From an uncultured Lachnospiraceae bacterium (GTDB taxonomy: Bacteria; Bacillota; Clostridia; Lachnospirales; Lachnospiraceae), in NCBI GenBank assembly GCA_949948715.1, contig CATLGW010000011.1:1-62163 (forward strand): a DNA stretch of 62,163 nucleotides. The letters are read 5' to 3'. How positions within the stretch are numbered: position 1 is the stretch's first letter; the number at the start of each line of letters is the position of its first letter. Under the pieces are notes generated by a model. It saw only the letters and a program-made list of their open reading frames with translations. It had not been told where the DNA came from and did no database searches. Shown in pieces: positions 46,925 to 56,489 of this stretch. The translations under genes and the position numbers were made by a program.

Positions 46925-48694
46925 ATGACACATAAGGAAAAAGCAAATCAACTGTTGCACCAACAATACCACTGTACGCAGGCTCTCTTTGGCTCTTTTG
47001 CCGCCGATTTCGGACTGGACCTGAAGACGGCGTTAAAGATCAGCACCTGCTTCGGCGGCGGAATGCGCCAGGGAGGCACCTGCGGCTGCATCACCGCTGC
47101 CCTTCTGGTGCTGGGAATGGCTCTGGGCTTCTACGATGCCCAGGACAGGGAGCAGGAGGTCTACGGCAACAAAAAGACGGAGGAATTCATTCGACGCTTC
47201 ACCGAAAGCATGGACGGAGCCGTAAACTGCCGGGATATATTGGGAAGAGACATCTCCAAGCCGGAAGGAATGGCCGCCATCCGCAGAGAGAAGCTCATCC
47301 TGGAAAAATGTCCCCGGGCCCTGGAGACCAGCATTGACATTCTGGAGGATATGCTGGCGGAATACCTCAGGGATGTGGCCGAGAGCAGCATCCATCCGGA
47401 GGACATACCCAGGGACGACGAAATGCAGAGTGTGCTCAAGGGTATCGGAAAGCTGAAGCGTTTTCGCAGGAATGTCAACAGCCTCCTCTTTTCCTCCTCA
47501 AAGGAAATTGCCTTTATTCAGTTTGACATCCGCAAATTCAAGATTGTGAACGATCTGTACGGGGAGGAATTCGGGGATGAAATACTGGATTTCATCCTTC
47601 GACAGCTAAAGGAACTCTGCCGGGAGGATCAATATTTCCTCAATCTGCGCAGCGATGTGTTCATGGTGGTCACGGAGTACGACAGGGAGGAGGAGCTGAC
47701 GGCGTTTATCCGCCGCCTGGATGAGCGGATAAACAGCTTTAAGAGTGTGAAGCTCCAGATGACCTACGGCGTATACACTATGGAGGAGAGAGACATGGAG
47801 CTTCGCCAGATGGAGGACAGGGCTGCTATGGCCCGAAAAGCGGCGAAGAAAAACGTGCTGTCCAATATCCTTTTTTACAGGGAGCAGTTCAAGGAATCTC
47901 TGTACAACAGAAAATTCATAGAGGAAAATATGCAGACCGCCATTGCCAAACAGCAGTTTCAAATGTTCCTTCAGCCCAAATACAGCATTGCTAAGAATGA
48001 GATCATAGGCGCCGAGGCATTGGTCAGATGGGAGAATCCGGAGCGGGGCATAATCTATCCGGACCAGTTCATCCCTGTCATCGAGGAAAACGGTTTCATT
48101 ATAAAACTGGATTATTACATCTGGAAAAGGGCCGGAAGCTTCATCAAAAGGTGCCTGGACGCAGGGCTGGATCCCTGCCCGGTCTCCGTGAATGTTTCCC
48201 GGGTCCATCTGCGGGACAATGAGTGCCTGGAGGTGCTGGCCGACATCATCCGGGAGAACCAAATCCCCAAAACCCTCCTGGAGCTGGAAATCACGGAGAC
48301 TGCCGGAGACCAACAGGTGAGCCAGAAGGCCCTGCAGCTAAAGGATGAGGGATTCACTCTTTTGATGGATGACTTCGGCAGCGGATATTCCTCCCTGAAC
48401 ATTCTGCTGGAAACTCCTTTCGACGTAATAAAGCTGGACAGAAAGTTTATCGAAAACATGATGGTATCCGAAAAAGGCAGGCTGATTCTGGAGCATGTGG
48501 TATCCATGGCGGGCAAACTGGGCCTGGGACTTTTGGCGGAGGGCGTGGAGACCAGGGAGCAGTTGGATGAGCTGCAGCGCATCGGCTGCGATCAAGTCCA
48601 GGGTTATTACTATTCCAGGCCCATGCCGGAGGAGGAATTCTTTGCCCTGCTTATGCGCCAGCAGAGCTCAAAAAGCGATAAAAATATGAAATGA
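46925..48694 (+). CDS. C_GCAxxG_C_C domain fused to degenerate GGDEF and EAL phosphodiesterase
   Basis: This 589-residue cytoplasmic protein has an N-terminal C_GCAxxG_C_C-type domain (about 5-115). Hallmarks are HCTQALFG, CFGGGMRQGGTCGCITAALLVLG near 42-64, and a later NCRDILG. A GGDEF-like domain follows (about 165-310), with RSDVF at 242-246 in place of GGDEF, so it should not make c-di-GMP. The EAL domain (about 335-575) has EAL at 364-366, SVNVS, ELEITET, DDFGSGYSS, IKLDRKF, AEGVET and QGYYYSRP, so the phosphodiesterase site looks intact. The Cys-rich domain suggests redox or metal control of c-di-GMP breakdown (inference). It heads an operon with a binding protein and a chemoreceptor. 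Confidence 0.9.
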   Translation: MTHKEKANQLLHQQYHCTQALFGSFAADFGLDLKTALKISTCFGGGMRQGGTCGCITAALLVLGMALGFYDAQDREQEVYGNKKTEEFIRRFTESMDGAVNCRDILGRDISKPEGMAAIRREKLILEKCPRALETSIDILEDMLAEYLRDVAESSIHPEDIPRDDEMQSVLKGIGKLKRFRRNVNSLLFSSSKEIAFIQFDIRKFKIVNDLYGEEFGDEILDFILRQLKELCREDQYFLNLRSDVFMVVTEYDREEELTAFIRRLDERINSFKSVKLQMTYGVYTMEERDMELRQMEDRAAMARKAAKKNVLSNILFYREQFKESLYNRKFIEENMQTAIAKQQFQMFLQPKYSIAKNEIIGAEALVRWENPERGIIYPDQFIPVIEENGFIIKLDYYIWKRAGSFIKRCLDAGLDPCPVSVNVSRVHLRDNECLEVLADIIRENQIPKTLLELEITETAGDQQVSQKALQLKDEGFTLLMDDFGSGYSSLNILLETPFDVIKLDRKFIENMMVSEKGRLILEHVVSMAGKLGLGLLAEGVETREQLDELQRIGCDQVQGYYYSRPMPEEEFFALLMRQQSSKSDKNMK

Positions 48695-48707
48695 GAGGAC
48701 TGAATTT

Positions 48708-49979
48708 ATGAGCAAAAGAATCCGAATAATTTTTGCAGCCGCCGCATTGGCTGCCTCGTTGGCCGGCTGCGGCAGAGAAAGAGAGGATAGCACAACCGCC
48801 GATACCGAACCGCAAAACAACTACGAGGCGGAAACTTCGCCTGAAAACGGCGATGTGGAACTGGTTGTCTGGGGCGCCGAGGAGGATGAAGCGCTCTTGC
48901 TGCAAATTTTTGAAAGCTTTCAGGAAGAATATGAGAAGCAGGCCAATATCCATATTACATTCGCCGCCCAAAGCGAATCCGGCTGCAAGGATGCCTTGAT
49001 GGGCGATTTGGAAGCAGGGGCCGACGTCTTTGCTTTTGCCGATGATCAGCTCAATACCCTTGTGGCGGCAGGCGCGTTGGAGCCGGTAGAAAATGCCGAC
49101 CACATTATATCGGAAAATCTGCCCGGCGCCGTAGAAGCCGCTTCCGTAGGAGAAACCCTGTACGCTTATCCGCTGACGGCCGACAATGGCTATTTTCTTT
49201 ACTATAATAAACAGTACTTCAATCCCGAGGATATAAAAACCTTCGACCGGATACTGCAGATTGCGGAAGAAAATGAAAAAAGGGTCACCATGGACTGGTC
49301 CTCCGCATGGTATGTATACTCCTTTTTCGGCAATACCGGATTGGAGGTCGGATTAAACGATGACGGAATTACGAATTACTGTACCTGGAACAACACAGAG
49401 GGCGATATCAAAGGAGTGGACGTTGCCAGAGCCATGCTTTCCATTGCCCGCAGCCCAGCCTTTCTCAGCACGGAAGAACCCGGTTTTCTTGCGGGAATTC
49501 AGGACGGCTCCGTGATTGCCGGAGTCAGCGGAGTATGGAACGCGGTTGCCATGAAAGACGCCTTGGGAAAAAACTACGGCGCGGCCAAACTCCCTACTTA
49601 TACCTGCGCAAACCGGCAAATACAAATGGCGTCCTTTTCAGGCTATAAATTAATCGGAGTGAACTCATACTCCAAACAGTATGAATGGGCCTCCCTTTTG
49701 GCAGAGTGGATTACCAATGAGGAAAACCAAAGTCTTCGTTTTGAAATGCGCGGCCAGGGTCCCGCCAATGTAAAGGCCGCGGCGTCTGCCGGGGTGCAGG
49801 ATTCCCCCGCCATCACCGCTCTGATAGAACAGTCGGAATTCTCCTGTCTGCAGCGTATCGGGGGAAGCTTTTGGGATCCGGTAACTGTATTCGCCACAAA
49901 TATGGCTGCCGGAAATCCGGAGGGGAAGGACCTGCAGGAGCAGCTTGACATCATGGCAGAAGGAATTACCGCCCCCTGA
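48708..49979 (+). CDS. Extracellular solute-binding lipoprotein (sugar-type)
   Basis: This 423-residue MalE-like binding protein has a signal peptide ending in the lipobox LAGC near 18-21 and a short acidic linker. The two-lobed fold shows VELVVWGAEEDEALLLQIFESFQEEY near 50-75, YNKQYFNPEDI near 168 and VSGVWNAVAMKDALG near 275. It lacks any permease or ATPase gene nearby. It lies 13 bases after the EAL gene and 36 bases before the chemoreceptor, so it may serve as a ligand-binding partner for signalling rather than transport (inference). AGAGG precedes the ATG. Confidence 0.87.
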   Translation: MSKRIRIIFAAAALAASLAGCGREREDSTTADTEPQNNYEAETSPENGDVELVVWGAEEDEALLLQIFESFQEEYEKQANIHITFAAQSESGCKDALMGDLEAGADVFAFADDQLNTLVAAGALEPVENADHIISENLPGAVEAASVGETLYAYPLTADNGYFLYYNKQYFNPEDIKTFDRILQIAEENEKRVTMDWSSAWYVYSFFGNTGLEVGLNDDGITNYCTWNNTEGDIKGVDVARAMLSIARSPAFLSTEEPGFLAGIQDGSVIAGVSGVWNAVAMKDALGKNYGAAKLPTYTCANRQIQMASFSGYKLIGVNSYSKQYEWASLLAEWITNEENQSLRFEMRGQGPANVKAAASAGVQDSPAITALIEQSEFSCLQRIGGSFWDPVTVFATNMAAGNPEGKDLQEQLDIMAEGITAP

Positions 49980-50015
49980 GAAATACCTATGTTTTGTTTG
50001 GAGGATAAAGGAATT

Positions 50016-51602
50016 ATGAAGAAAAGATGGAACATTAAATATCGCTTGATCTTACCCATTGCCCTGCTTGGAATGGTAGCGCTTATCTCAAATCTTCTTG
50101 CGGTTTCCAATATCAAGAACGTCAATGACAATGCCGCCAACATTGCGGACAATTACATGGAAGGGAAAACCCAACTGGCTAAAATCCACCAGTCCGTTAT
50201 GAATATACATAGTATGGCGCTGTCCCACATCGTGGCCACCGACTATAACACTATGATCACCTTTGTCAACCGGATAAAGGAGGAAGAAAAAAAGCTGGAC
50301 GGCATGCTGGCGGATTATGCTGTTTATATCACCGATGACGACAGAGAAACTTATGATGCCCTGCTAACCGATTATGATTCTCTGAAGCACTCTCTCATTT
50401 TCCTTGTTTGTGCCAGCGCCTCCGGCAAAACACAGGATGCCTATGCCTGTGCCAACGGTGATGTGGCTTCCTTCCACACCGCGGTGGAAAACAATATTGA
50501 AATTTTGGACAATTCCATCAGCAACCGAACAACTCAGGCCAGAACGCAGCTTTCCTCCGTTTACCTCAGTTCCATGATTACAAACAGCATATCCACAATC
50601 GCCTGTATTGTTCTCGTATTCATTTCGGTCTCCCTGATTCTGAGATCCGTGGTAAGGCCTATCAAAAATATTCTGGATACGCTTCGCGGATGCTCCGGAC
50701 GCATCAGCGATGTGGTCGACGAGGTATTGTCCAGAACCCGTACCTCCGGCGAAAGTTCCCTGGCTTTATCCGCCCTTGCCGGAGAACTGTCGGCAACCAT
50801 TCAGGAAGTGGCAAACAATACCTCCCACATCAATCAAAATGCAAAGAGCGTACAGAGAGAGGCGGAGGGCATGGCCGAGGAATGCGCAAAGATCACCTCC
50901 TATTGCAACGAAATGAACACACGGGCCGAGGAAATGGGAAAATCCGCACAGGAAAGCCTGGATAATACCAACGCCAAAATAAAAGAAATCCTGAGTGTCC
51001 TAAACGAAGCGATTGAAGGAAGCCGCAGTGTGAACCAGGTAAACAGCCTTACCCACGCCATCCTGGAGATTGCATCGCAAACAAACATCATTGCCTTAAA
51101 CGCCTCCGTTGAAGCGGCCAGAGCCGGAGAAGCCGGAAAAGGATTTGCCGTGGTGGCAAGCGAAATCCGCCAGCTAGCGGCTTCCAGCAGCGATACCGCC
51201 AACCGTATCCAAACAATCAACGCCGCCGTAACCCATGCTGTTTACAATCTTTCCGAGAATGCTCAAAATCTTGTTAATTATATTGAGGAAGCCATCCTGA
51301 AAGAATTTCTCTCCTTCGTTGCCTCCGGGCAGCAATACCAAAGCGATGCCGCCTACATTCGTCAGGTTATGGCTGACTTTAACGCCAACACAGACCGTTT
51401 GAAGTCCTCCATGACAGAAATCGTGGCATCCATAGACACCATTACAAAAGCTATTGATGACGGCGCTTCCGGTATCTCCGGCGTGGCAGGCAGCACGAAA
51501 CGCCTGGTGGCGGATATGACGGAAATTACCAACCGCATGGACGTAAACCATAAGGTTGCGGCCGAACTGGAAAAAGAAACCATCGCATTTGCCAATCTCT
51601 AA
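50016..51602 (+). CDS. Methyl-accepting chemotaxis protein
   Basis: This 528-residue receptor has membrane helices at about 10-30 and 187-207 flanking a four-helix-bundle sensor domain. A short HAMP-like segment follows. The signalling hairpin has the invariant [37 protein letters not shown] near 360-395. The C-terminus lacks a CheR-docking pentapeptide. The ATG at 50016 follows AAGGA. It is the last gene of the EAL/binding-protein operon. Confidence 0.92.
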   Translation: MKKRWNIKYRLILPIALLGMVALISNLLAVSNIKNVNDNAANIADNYMEGKTQLAKIHQSVMNIHSMALSHIVATDYNTMITFVNRIKEEEKKLDGMLADYAVYITDDDRETYDALLTDYDSLKHSLIFLVCASASGKTQDAYACANGDVASFHTAVENNIEILDNSISNRTTQARTQLSSVYLSSMITNSISTIACIVLVFISVSLILRSVVRPIKNILDTLRGCSGRISDVVDEVLSRTRTSGESSLALSALAGELSATIQEVANNTSHINQNAKSVQREAEGMAEECAKITSYCNEMNTRAEEMGKSAQESLDNTNAKIKEILSVLNEAIEGSRSVNQVNSLTHAILEIASQTNIIALNASVEAARAGEAGKGFAVVASEIRQLAASSSDTANRIQTINAAVTHAVYNLSENAQNLVNYIEEAILKEFLSFVASGQQYQSDAAYIRQVMADFNANTDRLKSSMTEIVASIDTITKAIDDGASGISGVAGSTKRLVADMTEITNRMDVNHKVAAELEKETIAFANL

Positions 51603-51636
51603 CCTCTTCTCTTTTTCAGGCTGCGCACCGCAGCGT

Positions 51637-51697
51637 CAGACGGTTTTCGGGGAGGCTATGGCTCCTATCAGCCATAACCTCCCCGATGCCGAAACTG
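51637..51697. terminator. Long hairpin between convergent genes
   Basis: The core stem CGGGGAGG-TATGGC (51648-51662) pairs with GCCATA-CCTCCCCG (51671-51685) with one mismatch. The pairing extends outward to about 28 bp. Neither strand has a classical T-run, yet the position between convergent stops fits a bidirectional terminator. Confidence 0.6.
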
Positions 51698-51721
51698 TCT
51701 GTTTCCCGCAGCCCTTTCCCT

Positions 51722-54700
51722 TTATATCCCCTTAAAGCAGAAGGTAAATTCCATTCTGTCGTTCACTCTCAGCAGATATTCCTCATGGGTGCGGGCTCCC
51801 CAACTATTGTCTCCCCCCACTCCCATCTGAGAGAGGGCCGCCCTCACCACCGTGTAGTGCACTTGGGGCAGCTCATAGGGATGCATGGCATTCTCCATCT
51901 CATGGGGAGTATAGGGGAGAGCGGAGAAATGCATTCCCCTTCCCGCAAAAATCATGCCTCTGCCCTGCAAATCCGTCACCTTGGCATAGCGCACCCCCGT
52001 CTTGTTTCCGCACTCCTGGGGCACCAGATACCGGGCCATATTGTCCGCCACCAGATTCCGGTACAGGCCCAGCTTCGCGCCCTCCTGCCGGTCCACATAG
52101 GTCTCCTGGGGACCGTTTCCGTACCATTCCAGGCGGTCATAATCCGCATCCATCTTGAAGATCACGCCAAATTCCGGCATATCCCCCAGCCCCGGCACAG
52201 GCTCGTAGGACAGGGACACCTCAATGGTTCCGTCCCCGTACACCCGGTAGCACAGATCACAGGAGGCCTGGGGCTTTGTGGGCAGCAGGTAGGTGTAGAT
52301 CACCAGCACACAATCCTCCTTCTTCAGAACCACAGGATTCTGCCCCTGTACCCCGTGATGGGTCAGATACATACTGGCCAGCTTCCACTGTCCATAGCGT
52401 CCCATCATATCGTTCCCGCAGTCATTGTCGATGGGCGCGCGCCAGAAATTAGGCCTGGGGATGGAGGCCAACAGCTCCCTTCCCCCGTATCGGTAGGAGG
52501 TCAGACCTCCGAAATTAAAGGAAAAGAGCGCCTCAAACTCCTCCCCCCGCACGCCCAGGTTGGCGTTCCCCATCACCACCTGTAAAGGTCTGGGCTCCCT
52601 CAGAGGACGGTCCGCAATCAGCCTGTCAGTCCGGGTAAAGACGCCCTGGCCATAGGCCACCTCATGGCCCGCCCGGGCCCAGGGCGTATCCTCCCGCAGT
52701 CTGAAGGATACGGTGACGGCATATTCTCCCTCCCTGTCCGGCAGCGTCACGGGGAGAGGAAGCCGGACGCTTCGACCGGGAGCCACGCTGACAGGCCAGG
52801 GGGTCTCGCTTAAGAGTCTGCCCTCCCGCTCTAACAGAACCACGCAGCGATAAGAGTCCGTGTTCACAAAAAGGTTCCGGTTCACAATCTCCACGGCATC
52901 CTCCTCCACCCGGATACCGATATTCTGATAGAGATATTTCACCTCCTGCATCTTGGGGGAGGGCGTCCTGTCGCCGCCATAGACTATGCCGTTTCCGCTG
53001 AAATTGTAATCCGTGGGACGCTCCCCGAAATCTCCGCCGTAGGCCTGGAAATACTTACCGTAGCGGTCCTTCTTATACAGAGACTGATCCACATAATCCC
53101 AAATGAAACCACCCTGATAGAGAGGCTCCGTCTCAGTAAGAGCGGTATATTTGTGCAGGGCCCCGCAGGAATTGCCCATGGCATGGGCGTACTCGCAGCA
53201 GATAAAGGGCTTGCTTCTGTTCTCCTTAAGCCACTCCTCGATCTGCTCCGCCGGAGTGTACATCTGGCTCTCCACATCGCTGGTATCGGGAAACCGTCTG
53301 TCATTGTAGATTCCTTCGTACTGTACGATCCGGTAGGGATCCTGCTCCCTGAAAAAGTTGGATACGTCATATATGGTCTTCCCGCCGTAGGCTTCGTTAC
53401 CGCAGGACCAGATTAGGATGGACGGGTGATTCTTATCCCTCTGATACATGGAATTGGCCCGGTCCAGAATCATATCGTGCCACTCCGGCCGGTCCCCGGG
53501 CACCACGGATTCGATGTCCGCTATCCCCCGCTGCACCGGCTCCCAGGAACCGTGGGACTCCAGATTGCACTCGTCGATCAGATAAAATCCCAGCTCGTCG
53601 CACAGAGGATAGAGCCTGGAATCGTTGGGATAGTGGCAGGTGCGGATGGCGTTTATATTGTGCCGCTTCATGGTGATCAGGTCCTGCAATAGCTCGTCCT
53701 CTCTGAGCACCCTGCCGGAAACGGAGCTGAACTCATGCCGGTTCACACCCTTAAAGACAATGCGCCTTCCGTTTAACCGCATCACGGAATCCACAATCTC
53801 AAAACGGCGAAAGCCCAACCTCTCGGGAATAAGCTCCCGGACATTCCCCTCCCTGTCTTTGACCTCCACCAAAAGCCGGTACAGATTCGGCTCCTCCGCG
53901 CTCCACAATCTCGGGTTTTCCACAAAAACCGTCACCCGGTTCGGCCCCTTGACCAACGGGGCCGTCTGCTCTCCGCAGAGCACGTCCTCACCCTTCTCCC
54001 TCAAAGACAGGCAAAGAGACGCCTCACCCTCCCCGTCGGACATAAGGGTGACGATCACCCTGCCCCGGTCGTAGCTTTCGCTCACAAGGGCCTGTATCTT
54101 CAAGTCACTCACATGGACCGGCGGCACGGTATAGAGATAGACCTCCCTGAATATCCCGGAAAACCGGAAGAAATCCTGGTCCTCACACCAGCTTCCCGCG
54201 CTCCACTTAAATACAGACGCCGCCAGCTTGTTCTCCCCCTTTGTCAGATATGGAGTCAGCTCAAACTCCGAGGGGGAGAAGCTGTCCCCGCTGTAGCCCA
54301 CGAAGCTGCCGTTGCACCACAGGGCGAAGGCGCTCTCCACCCCCTGGAAGGAGACGAAGACCGGTCTGTCCTCCATATTTTCCGGAAGCGTGAAATATTT
54401 CACATAATCGGCCACGGGATTAAACCTCTGGGGTATCTGCCCCGGCGCGATCTGCTCCCTGCCGTCCCAGGGGTATTGTACATTGGCATACTGAGGGATA
54501 TCGTAGCCCTCCAGTTGAATATGAGCGGGGACGCGGATATCCGCCCAGCCCCGGCAGTCATAATCCACCGCTTCGAAGCCCTCCGGGGAGGAGGCGTAAT
54601 TCGGGGCATAGGCAAATTTCCACAGTCCGTTTAAGCTGTGCCGGAAGGAACTCTCCCCCGCCTCCATCTCCTCTCTGCCTCCATACCACACATGGTCCGA

Positions 54701-54772
54701 GCGGGCAGGCAGCCTGTTCTCCTGAAAATACTGCGGGTTCTTTACTCTGTTGTAATCAAACTTGTCGCTCAT
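51722..54772 (-). CDS. lacZ: Beta-galactosidase, GH2 family (LacZ type)
   Basis: This enzyme hydrolyses terminal beta-galactosides. At 1016 residues it has the five-domain LacZ length. The sugar-binding domain starts after residue 20 with ENRLPARSDHVWYGG. The TIM barrel has FKGVNRHEF and SHGSWEPV. Acid/base Glu460 lies in SCGNEAYGG and nucleophile Glu527 in CCEYAHAMGNS. The beta-sandwich small-chain domain at the end has FWRAPIDNDCGND near 730. No signal peptide, so it acts inside the cell. The ATG at 54772 overlaps the pepD stop by four bases. Confidence 0.96.
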   Translation of the reverse strand: MSDKFDYNRVKNPQYFQENRLPARSDHVWYGGREEMEAGESSFRHSLNGLWKFAYAPNYASSPEGFEAVDYDCRGWADIRVPAHIQLEGYDIPQYANVQYPWDGREQIAPGQIPQRFNPVADYVKYFTLPENMEDRPVFVSFQGVESAFALWCNGSFVGYSGDSFSPSEFELTPYLTKGENKLAASVFKWSAGSWCEDQDFFRFSGIFREVYLYTVPPVHVSDLKIQALVSESYDRGRVIVTLMSDGEGEASLCLSLREKGEDVLCGEQTAPLVKGPNRVTVFVENPRLWSAEEPNLYRLLVEVKDREGNVRELIPERLGFRRFEIVDSVMRLNGRRIVFKGVNRHEFSSVSGRVLREDELLQDLITMKRHNINAIRTCHYPNDSRLYPLCDELGFYLIDECNLESHGSWEPVQRGIADIESVVPGDRPEWHDMILDRANSMYQRDKNHPSILIWSCGNEAYGGKTIYDVSNFFREQDPYRIVQYEGIYNDRRFPDTSDVESQMYTPAEQIEEWLKENRSKPFICCEYAHAMGNSCGALHKYTALTETEPLYQGGFIWDYVDQSLYKKDRYGKYFQAYGGDFGERPTDYNFSGNGIVYGGDRTPSPKMQEVKYLYQNIGIRVEEDAVEIVNRNLFVNTDSYRCVVLLEREGRLLSETPWPVSVAPGRSVRLPLPVTLPDREGEYAVTVSFRLREDTPWARAGHEVAYGQGVFTRTDRLIADRPLREPRPLQVVMGNANLGVRGEEFEALFSFNFGGLTSYRYGGRELLASIPRPNFWRAPIDNDCGNDMMGRYGQWKLASMYLTHHGVQGQNPVVLKKEDCVLVIYTYLLPTKPQASCDLCYRVYGDGTIEVSLSYEPVPGLGDMPEFGVIFKMDADYDRLEWYGNGPQETYVDRQEGAKLGLYRNLVADNMARYLVPQECGNKTGVRYAKVTDLQGRGMIFAGRGMHFSALPYTPHEMENAMHPYELPQVHYTVVRAALSQMGVGGDNSWGARTHEEYLLRVNDRMEFTFCFKGI

Positions 54773-56238
54773 TCCCCGTCCTTCTCCTCCAATAATCTCA
54801 CCAGATAGTCCCACACCCTGGCAGTGGAAGAAATGCTCAGCGTCTCCTCCGTGGTGTGAATGTTCTCCATGTCAGGACCGATGGACACACAATCCAAATC
54901 CTCGATCTTTCCGGCTAAAATGCCGCACTCCAGACCCGCATGAATGGCCTCCACCACCGGAAGCCTGCCGTACATCCGCTCATACAGGGCTGTCATCTTC
55001 TCCCGAAGGGGAGAGTCCGGACGATACTGCCACCCGGGATAGTCTCCGGTCACCAGGCACTGTCCCCCCACCAGGGAGGTCAGCGCCTGGAGTCTGGCCA
55101 TGAGAGCGTACTTTGCGCTCTCCACGCTGCTGCGCACACAGAAAGCGGCGGACAGCTCTCCCCCCGCCCCCTGGCCGGCCTTATAGCGGAGTATTCCCAG
55201 ATTCAGAGAAGTCTCCACCAGCCCCGGCAGTTGTGCGCTCATGGCCTGCACGCCGCCCGGGGCCACGGACAAAAATGCGGCCACCCGCCCGGTATCCGCC
55301 GGTATCATGCCGTTGTAGGAGCCCCGGCCAAGCTCCTTTACCAGGACCGTGACCTCCGGATCCTTCGTGGCAAACTCCCCCGCAAGCTCCTCCCCCAGCT
55401 TCCCCGCAAGCTCCTCCAGCGCGGAGACGTCCTCCGGAGCCACCAAAATCCTTGCCGCCGTCTCCCGGGGAATGGCATTGTCCGCCAGTCCGCCCTCCAC
55501 GGACAAAAGGCTCACCTCCATCCGCTCCGTCAGGGCCCACAGAAGCCTGCCGAAGAGACCGTTGGAATTTCCCCTCTCCTTGTGAATCTCGTCCCCCGAG
55601 TGCCCTCCCATAAGGCCGGTTATTTTCACCTCGCAGAGAACGCCCTCCCTGGCGGTCTGCCTGCAGGGCAGAGCGCATTTCACCCTTGCCCCTCCCGCGC
55701 AGCTTGTCAGAAAGATTCCCTCCTTTTCCGAGTCCAGATTCACCATCCGGCGACCCTGCAACAGGGACAGGTCGATTCCCCTTGCCCCGTCCAGACCGGT
55801 CTCCTCGTCCACCGTGAGAATCACCTCCAGCCTGGGATGTCTGACCGTGTGGGAATCCAAGAGCGCCAGGGCATACGCCACCGCGATGCCGTCGTCCCCT
55901 CCCAGGCTGGTGCCCTCCGCCGACACCCAATCCCCGTCCACCAGAAGACGCAGAGGATCCGACGTCAAATCAATATCACAGTCTGGCTTTTTCACCGCCA
56001 CCATGTCCATGTGTCCCTGCAGTATGACCGGAGGTTCTCCCTCGTACCCGGGGGTGGCCTCCTTTATCATAATGACATTTTTGAGCTTGTCCTGTACACA
56101 GAAAATCTCCCTCTCCCCGGCAAAACGCACCAGATAATCACTGATCCCATCCACATTCCCCGAGCCGTGGGGAATCCTCGAGATCTCCTCGAAAAAGTGA
56201 AAAACATTCTTTGGCTCCAAATCAGACAAAACACCCAT
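54769..56238 (-). CDS. pepD: Aminoacyl-histidine dipeptidase (PepD, M20C)
   Basis: This cytosolic metallodipeptidase cleaves Xaa-His dipeptides such as carnosine and other short peptides. The 489-residue length is typical. Metal-site motifs are LQGHMDMV near 72-79, SLGGDDGIAVA near 112-122, DEETGLDGARG near 143, NLDSEKEG near 168, and the final His in IHAGLECG near 425. GGAGG precedes the ATG at some distance. It is in an operon with lacZ, an odd pairing with no clear metabolic logic. Confidence 0.94.
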   Translation of the reverse strand: MGVLSDLEPKNVFHFFEEISRIPHGSGNVDGISDYLVRFAGEREIFCVQDKLKNVIMIKEATPGYEGEPPVILQGHMDMVAVKKPDCDIDLTSDPLRLLVDGDWVSAEGTSLGGDDGIAVAYALALLDSHTVRHPRLEVILTVDEETGLDGARGIDLSLLQGRRMVNLDSEKEGIFLTSCAGGARVKCALPCRQTAREGVLCEVKITGLMGGHSGDEIHKERGNSNGLFGRLLWALTERMEVSLLSVEGGLADNAIPRETAARILVAPEDVSALEELAGKLGEELAGEFATKDPEVTVLVKELGRGSYNGMIPADTGRVAAFLSVAPGGVQAMSAQLPGLVETSLNLGILRYKAGQGAGGELSAAFCVRSSVESAKYALMARLQALTSLVGGQCLVTGDYPGWQYRPDSPLREKMTALYERMYGRLPVVEAIHAGLECGILAGKIEDLDCVSIGPDMENIHTTEETLSISSTARVWDYLVRLLEEKDGE

Positions 56239-56401
56239 AGGAAATACCCGGCCTCCATTCTGCGGTCCTGCCGCCTTCGAAAATTTATGTTTCTTAGAAT
56301 TTTATGCGGTTTTCGGTTCTTCTATCCTCCGGCATGAGCTCTGCATCATGCCAGCCTTGTATCAACCATGCCGATATTTCGATGCCGTTTACCATAGTTC
56401 C

Positions 56402-56432
56402 ATTATAATCCATTTACCGACAGGCTTGTCAA
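56402..56432 (-). promoter_or_regulatory. Promoter of the pepD-lacZ operon
   Basis: On the minus strand there is a -35 TTGACA (56427-56432) and a -10 TATAAT (56402-56407) with a 19-base spacer, longer than optimal. The leader would be about 160 nt. The rest of 56239-56489 holds no gene. Confidence 0.6.
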
Positions 56433-56489
56433 GAGCTTTCCCCAAGTTTTCGCCGGGAGCTGCCGACGCGAAAGCCTCCCTCGAGTGAG

